A stretch of DNA of 64,000 nt from Corynebacterium tuberculostearicum (GCF_030506365.1 NZ_CP073092.1:930001-994000); one strand, 5' to 3'. Positions 22,693-32,917 are shown, numbered from the stretch's first letter. The notes: a model not told the origin generated them from the sequence alone. Program-made: numbers and translations.

Positions 22693-23483
22693 GCGCCCCA
22701 ATTGCCGATGAGCGAGCCCAAGTGCTTGGCGGTGGAGATGATTTCCTCGCCGGTGGATTCCGGTTCGGCGCTGTGGTCCTCGTAGTCGTCATAGTCGTTC
22801 AGGCCCAGCTTATTGGCCGACTGTGCGGCTAGCTCACCCACGGATCGCTTGGGCTTCGGCGGGTCGATCTTGGGCTCTGGGCGGCCGTCGACCGCGTAGC
22901 CCACGACGTCTAGGTCCGGGCCATCGTGCCCCACCTCGATGCCAAGCCAGTATTCCTGGGCCGCTTCCATGATGCCCTGCGGCTCGAAAGGCAGGGAGAT
23001 TCCGCCCAGCGGCTCATACTTTTCGCCCGCCCAGTAGGGCGCCTCGAAGGGCTCGGGCAGGCCGGTGTCCTCGTAGAGGTGCTCGCGGGTAGCGCACAGG
23101 CAGCGCTTGAGTTCGCCGCCCTCCCACAGGGCGAAGCCGGCGTAGCCTTCTTTCTCATTGCTCGCCAGCGCAATGACGCGCTGGGCCGGCACCGCATTCA
23201 GGAGCGTTTCCGGCAGCTGGGAAAGGAGAACAGAATCACCCTCGCAGACCGTTTGCACCACGGTGATGCCGGGGTAGCCGCCGATGTAGTACTCGTTCGG
23301 GTCCGTTTGCGCGGAGCGGTTGAGCGGGAATTGCCCAATGGGCGTGACCGGGAAGGTCGGGTCCAGCTGGGCGAGGAATTTCCGCCCAAAGCCGCGATCC
23401 GCCTTGGGTTCGGTCTTCAACACCTCTTCCGCATTGGGTTGAGAGATGTACCAGAGAGTTAGTACTGCGTGAGAGATGTCCAC
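22653..23483 (-). CDS. DUF6928-like protein
   Basis: A 276-aa soluble protein. The N-terminal 190 residues resemble the actinobacterial DUF6928 family, including the GYPGITVVQTVCEG segment and the EYWLGIEVGHDGPDLDVVGYAVDGRP segment. The C-terminal 80 residues are charged with an acidic low-complexity part (NDYDDYEDHSAEPES). Unknown function. Two bases separate it from the sepH stop, so it is probably cotranscribed with sepH. Confidence 0.7.
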   Translation of the reverse strand: MDISHAVLTLWYISQPNAEEVLKTEPKADRGFGRKFLAQLDPTFPVTPIGQFPLNRSAQTDPNEYYIGGYPGITVVQTVCEGDSVLLSQLPETLLNAVPAQRVIALASNEKEGYAGFALWEGGELKRCLCATREHLYEDTGLPEPFEAPYWAGEKYEPLGGISLPFEPQGIMEAAQEYWLGIEVGHDGPDLDVVGYAVDGRPEPKIDPPKPKRSVGELAAQSANKLGLNDYDDYEDHSAEPESTGEEIISTAKHLGSLIGNWGAQTFKSLKERWRS

Positions 23484-23485
23484 GA

Positions 23486-24361
23486 TTAGTCCCTAGGGCG
23501 CTTGGTATTGGAGCGAACGCCGAGCAGCACGTCCTCCCAATGCGGGGTGACGGCCTTGCGGCGGCGCTTGGTGGGCTTTTCTTCTGGCGAGGGGTTCTGC
23601 AGGAACTCCTCTTCCTCCGGCTCTTCCGGAGGGGTGGTCGGCGCGGTGAGGTCGGTGACGTTGCTGGGCTGGTCGCCATCGATAGCTTCGTCATAGCGGC
23701 CGCTGCCCAGCGAAGTTAGCGAGCGCACCGGCTGCACGAAATCGGGGTCCGTTAGGTCCGCGGCCACCGAGTTGCGCGCTTCCACCGTGGCGGGCGAGGA
23801 CATGGACTGCTTGAAGTACCACTCGGCCTCGTTCTCGGACAGGCCGGCCTTCCACGTCACGCGCACGATCCAGGCCTCGCCCTGGTGGCGGTAGGCGTCC
23901 CAGGTGGACTCGGAGAGCGAGTGCCCGCGGGCGGCAAAGGCGGTGGCCAGAACCTCCCACAAGGTGAGCTTGGCCGGTCCGTCCTCGCGGACGGGGTGTG
24001 CCTGCTTGGCAATCTCCGCGATACGGTTGCGCTCCAGCATGACCGGGTAGGCGAAGGGCTCGATGCGAGATTCGGTCACGCCCATTTCTTCCGCCAACTC
24101 CGCCGCGGAGGCGCCAGCGCGAATGCGGTTTTGGATCTCCGCCGGGCGAATCTTTGTCTCTTCCACCGGTTCCGGTTTGGTGGGCTTGGCCAGGCTGATG
24201 GCCGGAGCCGCCGGTTCCTCTTCCGGGGTTTCTACCGGCTCGCCCTGCAGGGCCTCGCGCAGCTCATCGGTGATGGAGAGGAAAAACTCTTCGCCGTCTT
24301 CGGTGCGCAGCACCAAAGAGGTTTCGGTCGACTCGCTGTCAACTGGGAACAGCTCGCGCAT
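23486..24361 (-). CDS. sepH: Septation protein SepH
   Basis: A 291-aa protein of the SepH (DUF3071) family, an FtsZ-binding factor that promotes Z-ring assembly in actinobacteria. The start MRELFPVDSES at 24361 has an AAGGAG site; the earlier in-frame codon is not needed. The N-terminal LVLRTEDGEEFFLSITDELREAL part, the helix-turn-helix-like PAEIQNRIRAGASAAELAEEMG segment (about residues 70-105) and a long disordered acidic/Pro tail ending in a basic KRRRK cluster all match the family. Confidence 0.93.
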   Translation of the reverse strand: MRELFPVDSESTETSLVLRTEDGEEFFLSITDELREALQGEPVETPEEEPAAPAISLAKPTKPEPVEETKIRPAEIQNRIRAGASAAELAEEMGVTESRIEPFAYPVMLERNRIAEIAKQAHPVREDGPAKLTLWEVLATAFAARGHSLSESTWDAYRHQGEAWIVRVTWKAGLSENEAEWYFKQSMSSPATVEARNSVAADLTDPDFVQPVRSLTSLGSGRYDEAIDGDQPSNVTDLTAPTTPPEEPEEEEFLQNPSPEEKPTKRRRKAVTPHWEDVLLGVRSNTKRPRD

Positions 24362-24424
24362 AATAGGGCGCTCCTTTTGCCTATCGACGGCGGACAAATC
24401 TGTGATGCATTCAACTATAACGCG

Positions 24425-24456
24425 AAAAAGCCCCGCGGCCTGCGAGGCGGCGGGGC
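24425..24456 (-). terminator. Terminator of serC
   Basis: On the minus strand GCCCCGC pairs with GCGGGGC around a loop of about 13 nt, followed by TTTTT. It separates serC from sepH. Confidence 0.85.
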
Positions 24457-24473
24457 ATGTTGGGGGTGATGCG

Positions 24474-25628
<1,155 letters not shown>

Positions 25629-25752
25629 TTATTTTAGCCGGCCAAATCCTGTTGGCGGCGTCACAAAGTTTGCTAAAGTGTGAAGAGGTATCAAGCTAGC
25701 TTCCTTAAGTTAGTGCTTAATAGTGACTCTTCACATAGAGAAAGGAACTTCC

Positions 25753-27045
25753 GTGGCTTCTGAAGACAACAAGGTAGTACTCCAGTACCCAGGCGGCGAG
25801 TACGAGATGGACATCAAGCAGTCCACCGAGGGCGACTCCGGCTTTGACATTTCCAAGCTCCGTAACGAGACCGGGCTCGTTACCTTCGACCCTGGTTATA
25901 CCTCCACCGGTTCCACCGAGTCCAAGATCACCTTCATTAACGGTGAAGAGGGCATCCTGCGCCACCGCGGCTACGATATCGCGGACCTGGCGGAAAACGC
26001 CACGTTCAATGAGGTTTCTTACCTGCTGATCAAGGGTCATCTGCCTAACGAGGAAGAGCTCAGTCACTTTAACCGCGAAATCCGCCACCACACCCTGTTG
26101 GATGAGGACTTCAAGGCCGCGTTCAATATCTTCCCGCGCAACGCGCACCCAATGGCCGTGCTGGCTTCCTCCCTTAACATCCTTTCCGCGTACTACCAGG
26201 ATCAGCTCAACCCGCTGGACCCGGAGCAGCTGGATAAGGCCACCGTCCGCCTTCTGGCCAAGGTTCCAATGCTGGCTGCGTATGCTTACCGCGCTTCTCA
26301 GGGTAAGCCTTATATGTACCCGGATAATAGCCTGAACGCCCGCGAGAACTTCCTGCGCATGATGTTCGGCTACCCCACCGAGGAGTACGAGGTGGACCCG
26401 GTTGTAGCTAAGGCCCTGGATAAGCTGCTTATCCTCCACGCTGACCACGAGCAGAACTGCTCCACCTCCACCGTGCGCATGATTGGTTCCGCTCAGGCCA
26501 ATATGTTCGTCTCCATCGCCGGCGGCATCAACGCCCTGTCCGGTCCGCTGCACGGCGGCGCAAACCAGGCCGTTCTGGAGATGCTGGAAGATATCCAGAA
26601 CAACCACGATGGTGACGCTACCGACTTCATGAACCGCGTGAAGAATAAGGAAAAGGGCGTTCGCCTCATGGGCTTTGGCCACCGCGTGTACAAGAACTAC
26701 GACCCACGCGCGGCCATCGTTAAGGAGACCGCGCACGAGATCATTGAGCACCTGGGCGGCGACCCAATGCTGGATCTGGCCATGAAGCTGGAAGATATTG
26801 CGCTGAATGACGACTACTTCGTCTCCCGCAAGCTCTACCCGAACGTGGACTTCTACACCGGCCTGATCTACCGCGCTATGGGCTTCCCGACGGACTTCTT
26901 TACCGTCCTCTTCGCTATCGGCCGTCTGCCAGGCTGGATTGCACAGTACCGCGAGCAGCTGGAGATCAACACCAAGATCAACCGTCCGCGCCAGATTTAC
27001 ACCGGCGAGTCCCTGCGTAAGGTCACCCCGCGTAGCGAGCGTTAA
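25753..27045 (+). CDS. gltA: Citrate synthase
   Basis: A 430-aa type II citrate synthase, first step of the TCA cycle (acetyl-CoA plus oxaloacetate). Catalytic residues are visible in LHADHEQNCSTSTVR, GPLHGGANQAV and GFGHRVYKNYDPRA (the two His) and in the late SRKLYPNVDFYTG (Asp). The GTG at 25753 follows a GAAAGGA site by 8 bases and is preferred to the GTG at 25723, which has none. A strong terminator follows. Confidence 0.97.
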   Translation: MASEDNKVVLQYPGGEYEMDIKQSTEGDSGFDISKLRNETGLVTFDPGYTSTGSTESKITFINGEEGILRHRGYDIADLAENATFNEVSYLLIKGHLPNEEELSHFNREIRHHTLLDEDFKAAFNIFPRNAHPMAVLASSLNILSAYYQDQLNPLDPEQLDKATVRLLAKVPMLAAYAYRASQGKPYMYPDNSLNARENFLRMMFGYPTEEYEVDPVVAKALDKLLILHADHEQNCSTSTVRMIGSAQANMFVSIAGGINALSGPLHGGANQAVLEMLEDIQNNHDGDATDFMNRVKNKEKGVRLMGFGHRVYKNYDPRAAIVKETAHEIIEHLGGDPMLDLAMKLEDIALNDDYFVSRKLYPNVDFYTGLIYRAMGFPTDFFTVLFAIGRLPGWIAQYREQLEINTKINRPRQIYTGESLRKVTPRSER

Positions 27046-27071
27046 AGCGCTCCGCGGTCAGCCTAATTAAG

Positions 27072-27120
27072 CCGAATCGGGTGGTAGCACCTATAATAGG
27101 TGCAGCTCGGTTCGGTTTTT
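27072..27120 (+). terminator. Terminator of gltA
   Basis: CCGAATCGGG pairs with CTCGGTTCGG (10 bp, with G-U pairs), enclosing a second small hairpin CACCTA-TAA-TAGGTG, then TTTTT. Confidence 0.9.
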
Positions 27121-27167
27121 AATGCGACCGCACGAACAAACTAGATTTCCCAAGGAGAATAATCCCC

Positions 27168-27527
27168 ATGGATAAGCCTGTTATTGAAGCCCAGTCTGGC
27201 CCAGCGCCGACCGACCTTGTCGTAGAAGACATCGTCGTCGGCGACGGTGCTGAGGCGCAGCCTGGTGCCGTAGTGGAGGTCCACTACGTCGGCGCTGAAT
27301 ACGAGACCAACCAAGAATTCGATTCCTCGTGGGACCGTGGCCAGTCCATCGAGTTCCCGCTGACCGGTCTCATCGCCGGCTGGCAAGAGGGCATTCCGGG
27401 AATGAAGGTGGGCGGTCGCCGCAAGCTCATCATCCCGCCGGAAAAGGCCTACGGCCCCGCCGGTGGTGCGCACCCGCTGTCCGGCCGCACCTTGGTCTTC
27501 ATTATTGACCTCATCCGCGCCGACTAA
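27168..27527 (+). CDS. fkpA: FKBP-type peptidyl-prolyl cis-trans isomerase
   Basis: A 119-aa single-domain FKBP that speeds prolyl isomerisation in folding proteins. Domain hallmarks: VEVHYVGAEYETNQEFDSSW, the FPLTGLIAGWQEGIPGMKVGGRRKLIIPPEKAYG core and the LVFIIDLIRAD end. No signal peptide, so cytoplasmic. ATG 27168 is preceded by AAGGAG. Position after gltA matches C. glutamicum, from memory. Confidence 0.94.
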   Translation: MDKPVIEAQSGPAPTDLVVEDIVVGDGAEAQPGAVVEVHYVGAEYETNQEFDSSWDRGQSIEFPLTGLIAGWQEGIPGMKVGGRRKLIIPPEKAYGPAGGAHPLSGRTLVFIIDLIRAD

Positions 27528-27537
27528 AAGCGCTCAG

Positions 27538-27560
27538 CCCCAGGGTCCGCCCTGGGGTTT
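27538..27560 (+). terminator. Terminator of fkpA
   Basis: CCCCAGGG at 27538 pairs with CCCTGGGG at 27550 around a 4-nt loop, followed by TTT. Confidence 0.8.
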
Positions 27561-27605
27561 CGTCGTTTTCGGCGCGGTCAGAAAAACTGCGGCACAATGG
27601 AGGGC

Positions 27606-28460
27606 ATGACAGTGCCAACCGTAACTTTCAATGATGACCGCGAAATGCCCCAGCTGGGCTTGGGTACGTACAAGCTATATGACGAGGAATGCATCCGCGT
27701 CATCCGCGAGGCCATCGATTTGGGCTATCGCCACTTCGATACCGCCACGCTCTACAAGAACGAAGAGGCGGTAGGCACCGCCCTGAAGCAGGCAATGGAT
27801 GCCGGCGATGTCACCCGCGATGAGCTCTTTATTACCTCCAAGGTGTGGCACTCCCACCAGGGCGAGCACAAGGTGGAAGAGGCATTCCAGCAGTCGCTGA
27901 AGGATCTGCAGCTGGATTACCTCGACCTGTATCTTATCCACTGGCCGTGGCCGCAGGGTGGACTGTACAACGAGACCTTTGAGGCTATCGCCCGCCTGCA
28001 GGGTATGGGGCAGATTGCGTCCATCGGTGTGGCGAATTTCTACGAGGACGTGCTCAAGGACCTCATTTCCACCACCGGTATTTCCCCGGTGCTCAACCAG
28101 GTGGAGATCCACCCGGGCTTTACCCAGTCCAGCCTGCGCGCCTTCCACCACGATAATGACATCGTCACCGAGGCATGGGCCCCGCTGGCGCGCGGCGTCG
28201 TGCTCAATAACCCCGTGATTGAGCAGGCTGCTGCTGACCACGAGGCAACCGAGGGGCAGGTTGTGCTGTCTTACCTCATGTCCAAGGGTATCTCCGTCAT
28301 CCCGAAGTCCGCGCGCACCGAGCGCCTGAAGGAAAACTTGGCCGCCACCGAGCTGGAGCTCACGGCGGAGGAAGTATCCGCCATTGACGCCCTTGAGGGC
28401 CAGGAAGGCTTTGGACGCATGTTCAATGACCCACGCGAATTCCCAGGCAACGAAGAGTAA
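27606..28460 (+). CDS. Aldo/keto reductase
   Basis: A 284-aa NADPH-dependent oxidoreductase of the 2,5-diketogluconate reductase-like group. The catalytic tetrad is visible: Asp and Tyr in GYRHFDTATLYKNEEAVG, Lys in FITSKVW, His in YLIHWPWPQ; the NADP-binding IPKSARTERLKENL segment is near the C-terminus. ATG 27606 (MTVPTVTF) has a GGAGGG just upstream. Substrate not predictable. Own terminator follows. Confidence 0.92.
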   Translation: MTVPTVTFNDDREMPQLGLGTYKLYDEECIRVIREAIDLGYRHFDTATLYKNEEAVGTALKQAMDAGDVTRDELFITSKVWHSHQGEHKVEEAFQQSLKDLQLDYLDLYLIHWPWPQGGLYNETFEAIARLQGMGQIASIGVANFYEDVLKDLISTTGISPVLNQVEIHPGFTQSSLRAFHHDNDIVTEAWAPLARGVVLNNPVIEQAAADHEATEGQVVLSYLMSKGISVIPKSARTERLKENLAATELELTAEEVSAIDALEGQEGFGRMFNDPREFPGNEE

Positions 28461-28475
28461 CGTCAATCGCAGATG

Positions 28476-28499
28476 AAGCCCCCTCACGGGGGCTTTTTC
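28476..28499 (+). terminator. Terminator of aldo/keto reductase gene
   Basis: AAGCCCCC pairs with GGGGGCTT around a 4-nt loop, followed by a T run. Confidence 0.88.
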
Positions 28500-28530
28500 T
28501 TTTGCCAAGCGGTTGTTAACAATCTTTACA

Positions 28531-28708
28531 AGGGGTAAAAAATTCTTCCCGCGGGGGTAGTTTGCTAAAGATGTTATTCCAGTTCAGTGAAGCCTATGGG
28601 GTTAAAAGGGTGGGGGAGTGGAAGGTTTTCTTGGCAGAGTTTACAACCTTGCAGAAAATGTTCTGTAACTTACAGATCAACGTGGATAGTGAGCAGTGAC
28701 ACACTATC
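28531..28708 (+). promoter_or_regulatory. mctBC upstream region with RamA-like motifs
   Basis: Three short G-runs fit the RamA consensus (A/C/T)G4-6(T/C): AGGGGT at 28531-28536, CGGGGGT at 28552-28558 and TGGGGT at 28597-28602. Nearer the gene, GATAGTG (28685-28691) and CACTATC (28702-28708) form a perfect 7-bp dyad. C. glutamicum mctC is known to be under RamA control; the sites here are inferred from pattern only. Confidence 0.4.
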
Positions 28709-28750
28709 TCGTGTGACCTAAGTTCCTCTCACCCAAGGAGACGATGCTCT

Positions 28751-29098
28751 ATGAGTGACGTAGCTGCAACTCCTGTCTCGCGCCGTGAACCCACCGGTAG
28801 CGAGTTCATCGCGATGCGCGACTCCGCCAAATTCGGCGAGCTGCGCCGCACCTACCGGAGTTTTACCTTCCCTATGACCGTGGCCTTCTTCGTGTGGTAC
28901 GTGGTCTACGTTCTTGCCGCCGTGTTTGCCCCAGGCTTCATGGCAACCGAGCTCGGCGGCGGCTGGAACATCGGCCTAGTCTTCGGCCTCGCCCAGTTCC
29001 TCACCACCTTCATCATCACGTGGATTTACGTGAAGTACGCCAATAAGAATATCGAGCCGAAGTCGGCCGCCATCCGTGAAGAACTGGAGGGCATCTAA
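28751..29098 (+). CDS. mctB: DUF485 membrane protein MctB
   Basis: A 115-aa protein with two membrane helices (around residues 38-58 and 75-95) of the DUF485 family, which accompanies acetate/monocarboxylate symporters. The conserved FGELRRTYRSFTFPMTVAFF segment is present. It overlaps mctC by 1 nt (TAATG), as expected for a coupled pair. It follows an AAGGAG site. Confidence 0.92.
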   Translation: MSDVAATPVSRREPTGSEFIAMRDSAKFGELRRTYRSFTFPMTVAFFVWYVVYVLAAVFAPGFMATELGGGWNIGLVFGLAQFLTTFIITWIYVKYANKNIEPKSAAIREELEGI

Positions 29099-30741
29099 TG
29101 ACTACCACCACCCTTGCCGCCGAGTCTTCCGCCGGCAACCCCATACTGAATATTTCCATCTTCGCCATCTTCCTTATCGTCACCATGGCGGTGGTGCTGC
29201 GCGCCGGTAAAACCACCAAGGAAGCCTCGGACTTCTACACCGGTGGCGGCAGCTTCTCCGGACGCCAGAACGGCCTGGCCATCTCCGGTGACTACCTCTC
29301 CGCCGCATCCTTCCTCGGCATCGTCGGCGCGGTGGCGCTCAATGGTTACGACGGCTTCTTGTACTCGGTGGGCTTCTTCGTCGCCTGGCTGGTAGCACTC
29401 ATGCTCGTCGCCGAGCCCATGCGTAACGTCGGCCGCTTTACCATGGCGGACGTCCTATCCTTCCGCCTGAAGCAAAAGCCCGTGCGCGTGGCGGCGTCCA
29501 TCGCCACCCTCTTCGTCACGCTCTTCTACCTCATCGCGCAGATGGCCGGCGCCGGCTCCTTGGTTGCGGTGCTCTTGGATATCCACGACTTCAAGTGGCA
29601 GGCCCTCGTCGTGGGCATCGTGGGCGTGCTCATGATTGTCTACGTCCTAGTCGGCGGCATGAAGGGCACCACCTACGTGCAGATGATTAAGGCCGTGCTT
29701 CTGGTCGCCGGCGTGGTCATCATGTGTTTCTTGGTCTTCATAGCCCTGCGCGGTGGCTTTAGCACCCTGTTTAATAATGCCATCGACATGCACGCCGCCT
29801 CCGAGCAGATTAAGGAGAAGGGCTACGAGGCCAAGGACATCATGGCCCCTGGCCTGAAGTACGGCGCCACCACCGCCACTAAGCTGGACTTTATCTCCCT
29901 GGGCATTTCCCTGGTACTCGGCGTGGGTGGCCTGCCACACGTGCTGATGCGCTTCTACACCGTGCCCACCGCTACCGAGGCGCGCCGCTCCGTTACCTGG
30001 GCGATCGTCATCATCGGTGCCTTCTACCTCATGACCCTGGTCCTGGGCTACGGCGCAGCTGCGCTGGTCGGGCCGGACCGCATCCTCGCCGCGCCGGGCG
30101 GGGCCAATGCCGCGGCACCGCTACTCGCAATGGAGATTGGCGGCTCCATCTTCATGGCGATTATTTCCGCCGTGGCCTTCGCCACCGTGCTCGCCGTGGT
30201 GGCCGGCCTGGCCATTACCGCCTCCGCGTCCATTGCGCACGATATCTACCACGCCGTTATCCGCAACGGTGAGTCCACCGAGGCCGAGCAGGTCCGCGTC
30301 TCCCAGGCCACCGTGGTGGTCCTTGGCATTGTCTCCATCATCCTGGGCATCCTGGCCATGACCCAGAACGTGGCCTTCCTAGTCTCACTGGCGTTTGCGG
30401 TGGCAGCCTCTGCCAACCTGCCGACCATCCTGTACTCCCTGTACTGGCGCCGTTTCAACACCGCGGGTGCGGTGGCTTCCATGTATACCGGCGTGGTGTC
30501 CTGCCTGGTGCTCATCTTCTTCTCCCCGGCGGTCTCCGGTTCTGAGAGCTCCATGTTCCCAGGCGCGGACTGGGCCATCTTCCCGCTTTCCTCGCCGGGC
30601 TTGGTCTCCATTCCGCTGTCCTTCTTCGTTGGCTGGTTGGTATCCATCATGACCAAGCCGGATAACTTTGAGGAGCTTTCCGCAGAGATGGAAGTTCGCT
30701 CCCTTACCGGCGTGGGCGTGGAGGCACCCGTGCAGCATTAA
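29098..30741 (+). CDS. mctC: Monocarboxylate/acetate cation symporter MctC
   Basis: A 547-aa solute:sodium symporter family transporter with about 13 membrane helices. In C. glutamicum MctC takes up pyruvate, acetate and propionate. The family motifs FYTGGGSFSGRQNGLAISGDYLSAASFLG near the N-terminus and GVGGLPHVLMRFYTVP in the middle are present. It lies with mctB in an operon driven from the 28.5-28.7 kb region. Confidence 0.94.
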   Translation: MTTTTLAAESSAGNPILNISIFAIFLIVTMAVVLRAGKTTKEASDFYTGGGSFSGRQNGLAISGDYLSAASFLGIVGAVALNGYDGFLYSVGFFVAWLVALMLVAEPMRNVGRFTMADVLSFRLKQKPVRVAASIATLFVTLFYLIAQMAGAGSLVAVLLDIHDFKWQALVVGIVGVLMIVYVLVGGMKGTTYVQMIKAVLLVAGVVIMCFLVFIALRGGFSTLFNNAIDMHAASEQIKEKGYEAKDIMAPGLKYGATTATKLDFISLGISLVLGVGGLPHVLMRFYTVPTATEARRSVTWAIVIIGAFYLMTLVLGYGAAALVGPDRILAAPGGANAAAPLLAMEIGGSIFMAIISAVAFATVLAVVAGLAITASASIAHDIYHAVIRNGESTEAEQVRVSQATVVVLGIVSIILGILAMTQNVAFLVSLAFAVAASANLPTILYSLYWRRFNTAGAVASMYTGVVSCLVLIFFSPAVSGSESSMFPGADWAIFPLSSPGLVSIPLSFFVGWLVSIMTKPDNFEELSAEMEVRSLTGVGVEAPVQH

Positions 30742-30795
30742 TTGCTTGAAAAGTGCACAGACCCGGTAATGTGGTTGGACGTGCTTAGAACGTCT

Positions 30796-31803
30796 GTGAC
30801 CCGCAAGGCGGCATCAGTTAAGGCTGGTGCCGCTTTGGCCGTATGCATGCTCGCCTTGACCACCACCGCGTGCAGCAATAGCGAGCGCGAAAGCGATGCG
30901 CTTGCCGACGCCCCCTTAAAAGCAACAGACACCAACCGCGACGTCCCACCGGAAACCAATGAGTTCCTGGAGGGCGATGAGGGTCATTCAATTACCTATA
31001 TCCGCCTGCACGATGGCATGCACATGGGCTCTGCCTCGGAGCACGAGGCCCGCCCAGCGCTAAGCCTTATCAAGCTCTATATCGCCACCTACGTCATGGA
31101 AAAAGGCGAGTACGAGGACAAATATGAGGCGCTGGATATGATCGCTAGCTCCTCTGATAAGTCCGCCGAAGACCTCTTTGACAAGTACCCGGATTCCATC
31201 GACGCGATTGCCGATGAATTCCACCTCGAATCCACCAAGGCCGGCGAGAAGTGGGGTTACTCGCAAACCTCCACGTATGACGTAGCCAGCTTCATCTCGC
31301 AGCTCATTGAGCACGATGAAACCCACCCGGTGCTCGTAGCTATGGCGCATGCCGATCCCATCTCTGAGGATGGCTACCTTCAGAACTACGGCACAGCCAA
31401 GCTCTCTAACGTAGTAGGCAGCAAGTGGGGCTGGTCCAATGACAAGTCCATTAACTCTTCGGTTTCCTTTGGTGAGAACTTCGTCGCCGCCGCCTCCATT
31501 ACCGGCTCATCCGATGACCTCACCGACTACGTCAAGGACGAGGTGACCGGCAAGAATCTGGGCAAGGCCACCGAGCGCTTCCTTAAGTACAAAGACGGCG
31601 AGGACGTTCCACCGATCGAGACCTCCACTTCAGAGACCCCCACCACGTCCTCCAACAAGAAGGACAAGGACGAGAAGTCCGGCAAGGGCAAGAAGGAAAA
31701 GTCCTCGTCCAAGGAGCCCACTAGCGAATCCACCACGTCCAAAAAGAAGTCCGCAGACAAAAAGAAGGGCTCGGAGAAAACCTCCGAGCCTTCCAAGAAG
31801 TAG
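30796..31803 (+). CDS. Lipoprotein with SxxK serine-hydrolase-like fold
   Basis: A secreted lipoprotein of about 335 aa (signal ending LTTTAC-SN). The body has a class A beta-lactamase/transpeptidase-like pattern: PALSLIKLYIATYVM supplies SxxK (Ser-Leu-Ile-Lys), SSSDKSAEDLF stands where SDN is expected, and SKWGWSNDKS stands in the KTG position. It ends in a Lys/Ser/Thr-rich tail of 80 residues. It may be a penicillin-interacting enzyme or an inactive relative. The start is unsure: GTG 30796 gives the best signal peptide; ATG 30769 and TTG 30742 are alternatives. Confidence 0.72.
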   Translation: MTRKAASVKAGAALAVCMLALTTTACSNSERESDALADAPLKATDTNRDVPPETNEFLEGDEGHSITYIRLHDGMHMGSASEHEARPALSLIKLYIATYVMEKGEYEDKYEALDMIASSSDKSAEDLFDKYPDSIDAIADEFHLESTKAGEKWGYSQTSTYDVASFISQLIEHDETHPVLVAMAHADPISEDGYLQNYGTAKLSNVVGSKWGWSNDKSINSSVSFGENFVAAASITGSSDDLTDYVKDEVTGKNLGKATERFLKYKDGEDVPPIETSTSETPTTSSNKKDKDEKSGKGKKEKSSSKEPTSESTTSKKKSADKKKGSEKTSEPSKK

Positions 31804-31805
31804 TA

Positions 31806-32804
31806 CTACCGCGCCTTAGAGACCGTTTCTGCGACGATCTTCGCCAGCTGGCGAATCTGATCGTTGCTCAACGTCTTGCCATTAAAAGACACGCCATTGG
31901 CAGTGACCTGCGGCAGCTCTGGTAGCTCCGGGTGCGTGCTCTGCAGCTGCGAGCTCAGCTGATTGACTAGGTCGGACGAGCCATTGCTCGGGGCCTTGGT
32001 CTGCGGCTGCGGCTGCGGCTTAGGTTGTGGTTTCTTAGCGGTCGGCTTCTTTGCCGGTGCAGGAGCCGCGGATTTGCCTGGCGTCCACTGTCCCCAGTCT
32101 TCGGCGTAGACCTCATTGACGTCAACGATGACGCCGCCAATCGTCTGCTGCTTGCCGTGCGGCAGCTGGTGGATAGTGGTGCGCGGGTGAATCTTGCCGT
32201 TGGAACCCCAGTCATGCATCCAGAAGTACTTGCCGATGCCATCCTGGATCGCCCACTCAATAGTGCTGTAGTTGCCGTAGATGCCCGTCTGGTAACCGGC
32301 CAGCTCCAGCGTTTTGGAGAATGCCTGCAGGTACGGGCGGATTTGGCGGGTGTACTGTTCGCGGGTGGGGTTATCGTCGATCGCGATGTAGATCGGGCGT
32401 TTGGTGGGGCCGCCTGCCTTCTTGTGTAGCGCAATCGCCTTCGGTGCGTGTACTGCCGCACCTGCTGCACCCTGCTTCCAATCGGCAGTTTCCGCACGGC
32501 CGAATTGGTATACCGACGCCGTGGGCAGGCCTGCTGCTGCATTGGCCTTAGTTTCCTTGAGAGTTACCGGCTTGCCGGTCATCCACGCTGCGCCAGGGCG
32601 CTTGTCGGAGACGTAGCGAATCGCGCCCATATGGCCGGCATTCTTAATTGCCTGCGGGGAAGGTACGCCGGCGGAGAAATCAATGATGGTGCCGCGCACC
32701 GGTCCGAGTGCCGCTGCATGTGGAGCGGCAGTACCGATGGCGCCTGCGGTCAGGGCGAGAGCGCCGACCTTAAAGAGGCCGCGACGGGAGAAAGATGGTG
32801 ACAT
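31806..32804 (-). CDS. Tat-exported Rv2525c-like glycoside hydrolase-like protein
   Basis: A 332-aa protein with a twin-arginine signal (FSRRGLFKVGALALTAG) and an Ala-rich cleavage region. Residues 38-230 match the DUF1906/Rv2525c-like TIM-barrel family (GTIIDFSAGVPSPQAIKNAGHMGAIRYVS, IYIAIDDNP, GIYGNYSTIEWA, FWMHDWGS), thought to act on cell-wall glycans. A Pro/Lys/Gln linker (about 250-275) joins a C-terminal segment of 55 residues (ANGVSFNGKTLSNDQIRQLAKIV) that looks like a separate small domain. Convergent with the SxxK lipoprotein gene. Confidence 0.88.
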   Translation of the reverse strand: MSPSFSRRGLFKVGALALTAGAIGTAAPHAAALGPVRGTIIDFSAGVPSPQAIKNAGHMGAIRYVSDKRPGAAWMTGKPVTLKETKANAAAGLPTASVYQFGRAETADWKQGAAGAAVHAPKAIALHKKAGGPTKRPIYIAIDDNPTREQYTRQIRPYLQAFSKTLELAGYQTGIYGNYSTIEWAIQDGIGKYFWMHDWGSNGKIHPRTTIHQLPHGKQQTIGGVIVDVNEVYAEDWGQWTPGKSAAPAPAKKPTAKKPQPKPQPQPQTKAPSNGSSDLVNQLSSQLQSTHPELPELPQVTANGVSFNGKTLSNDQIRQLAKIVAETVSKAR

Positions 32805-32917
32805 GTTGAGCTCCTGCAGTAATCACATTTGTCACAGTAGTTAACAACTGCACCATAGCAGCAGGTCTAGAGTCCTAGTCGGAACGAAACTGCATGTCGC
32901 GCTTTTACTTTGTAACG

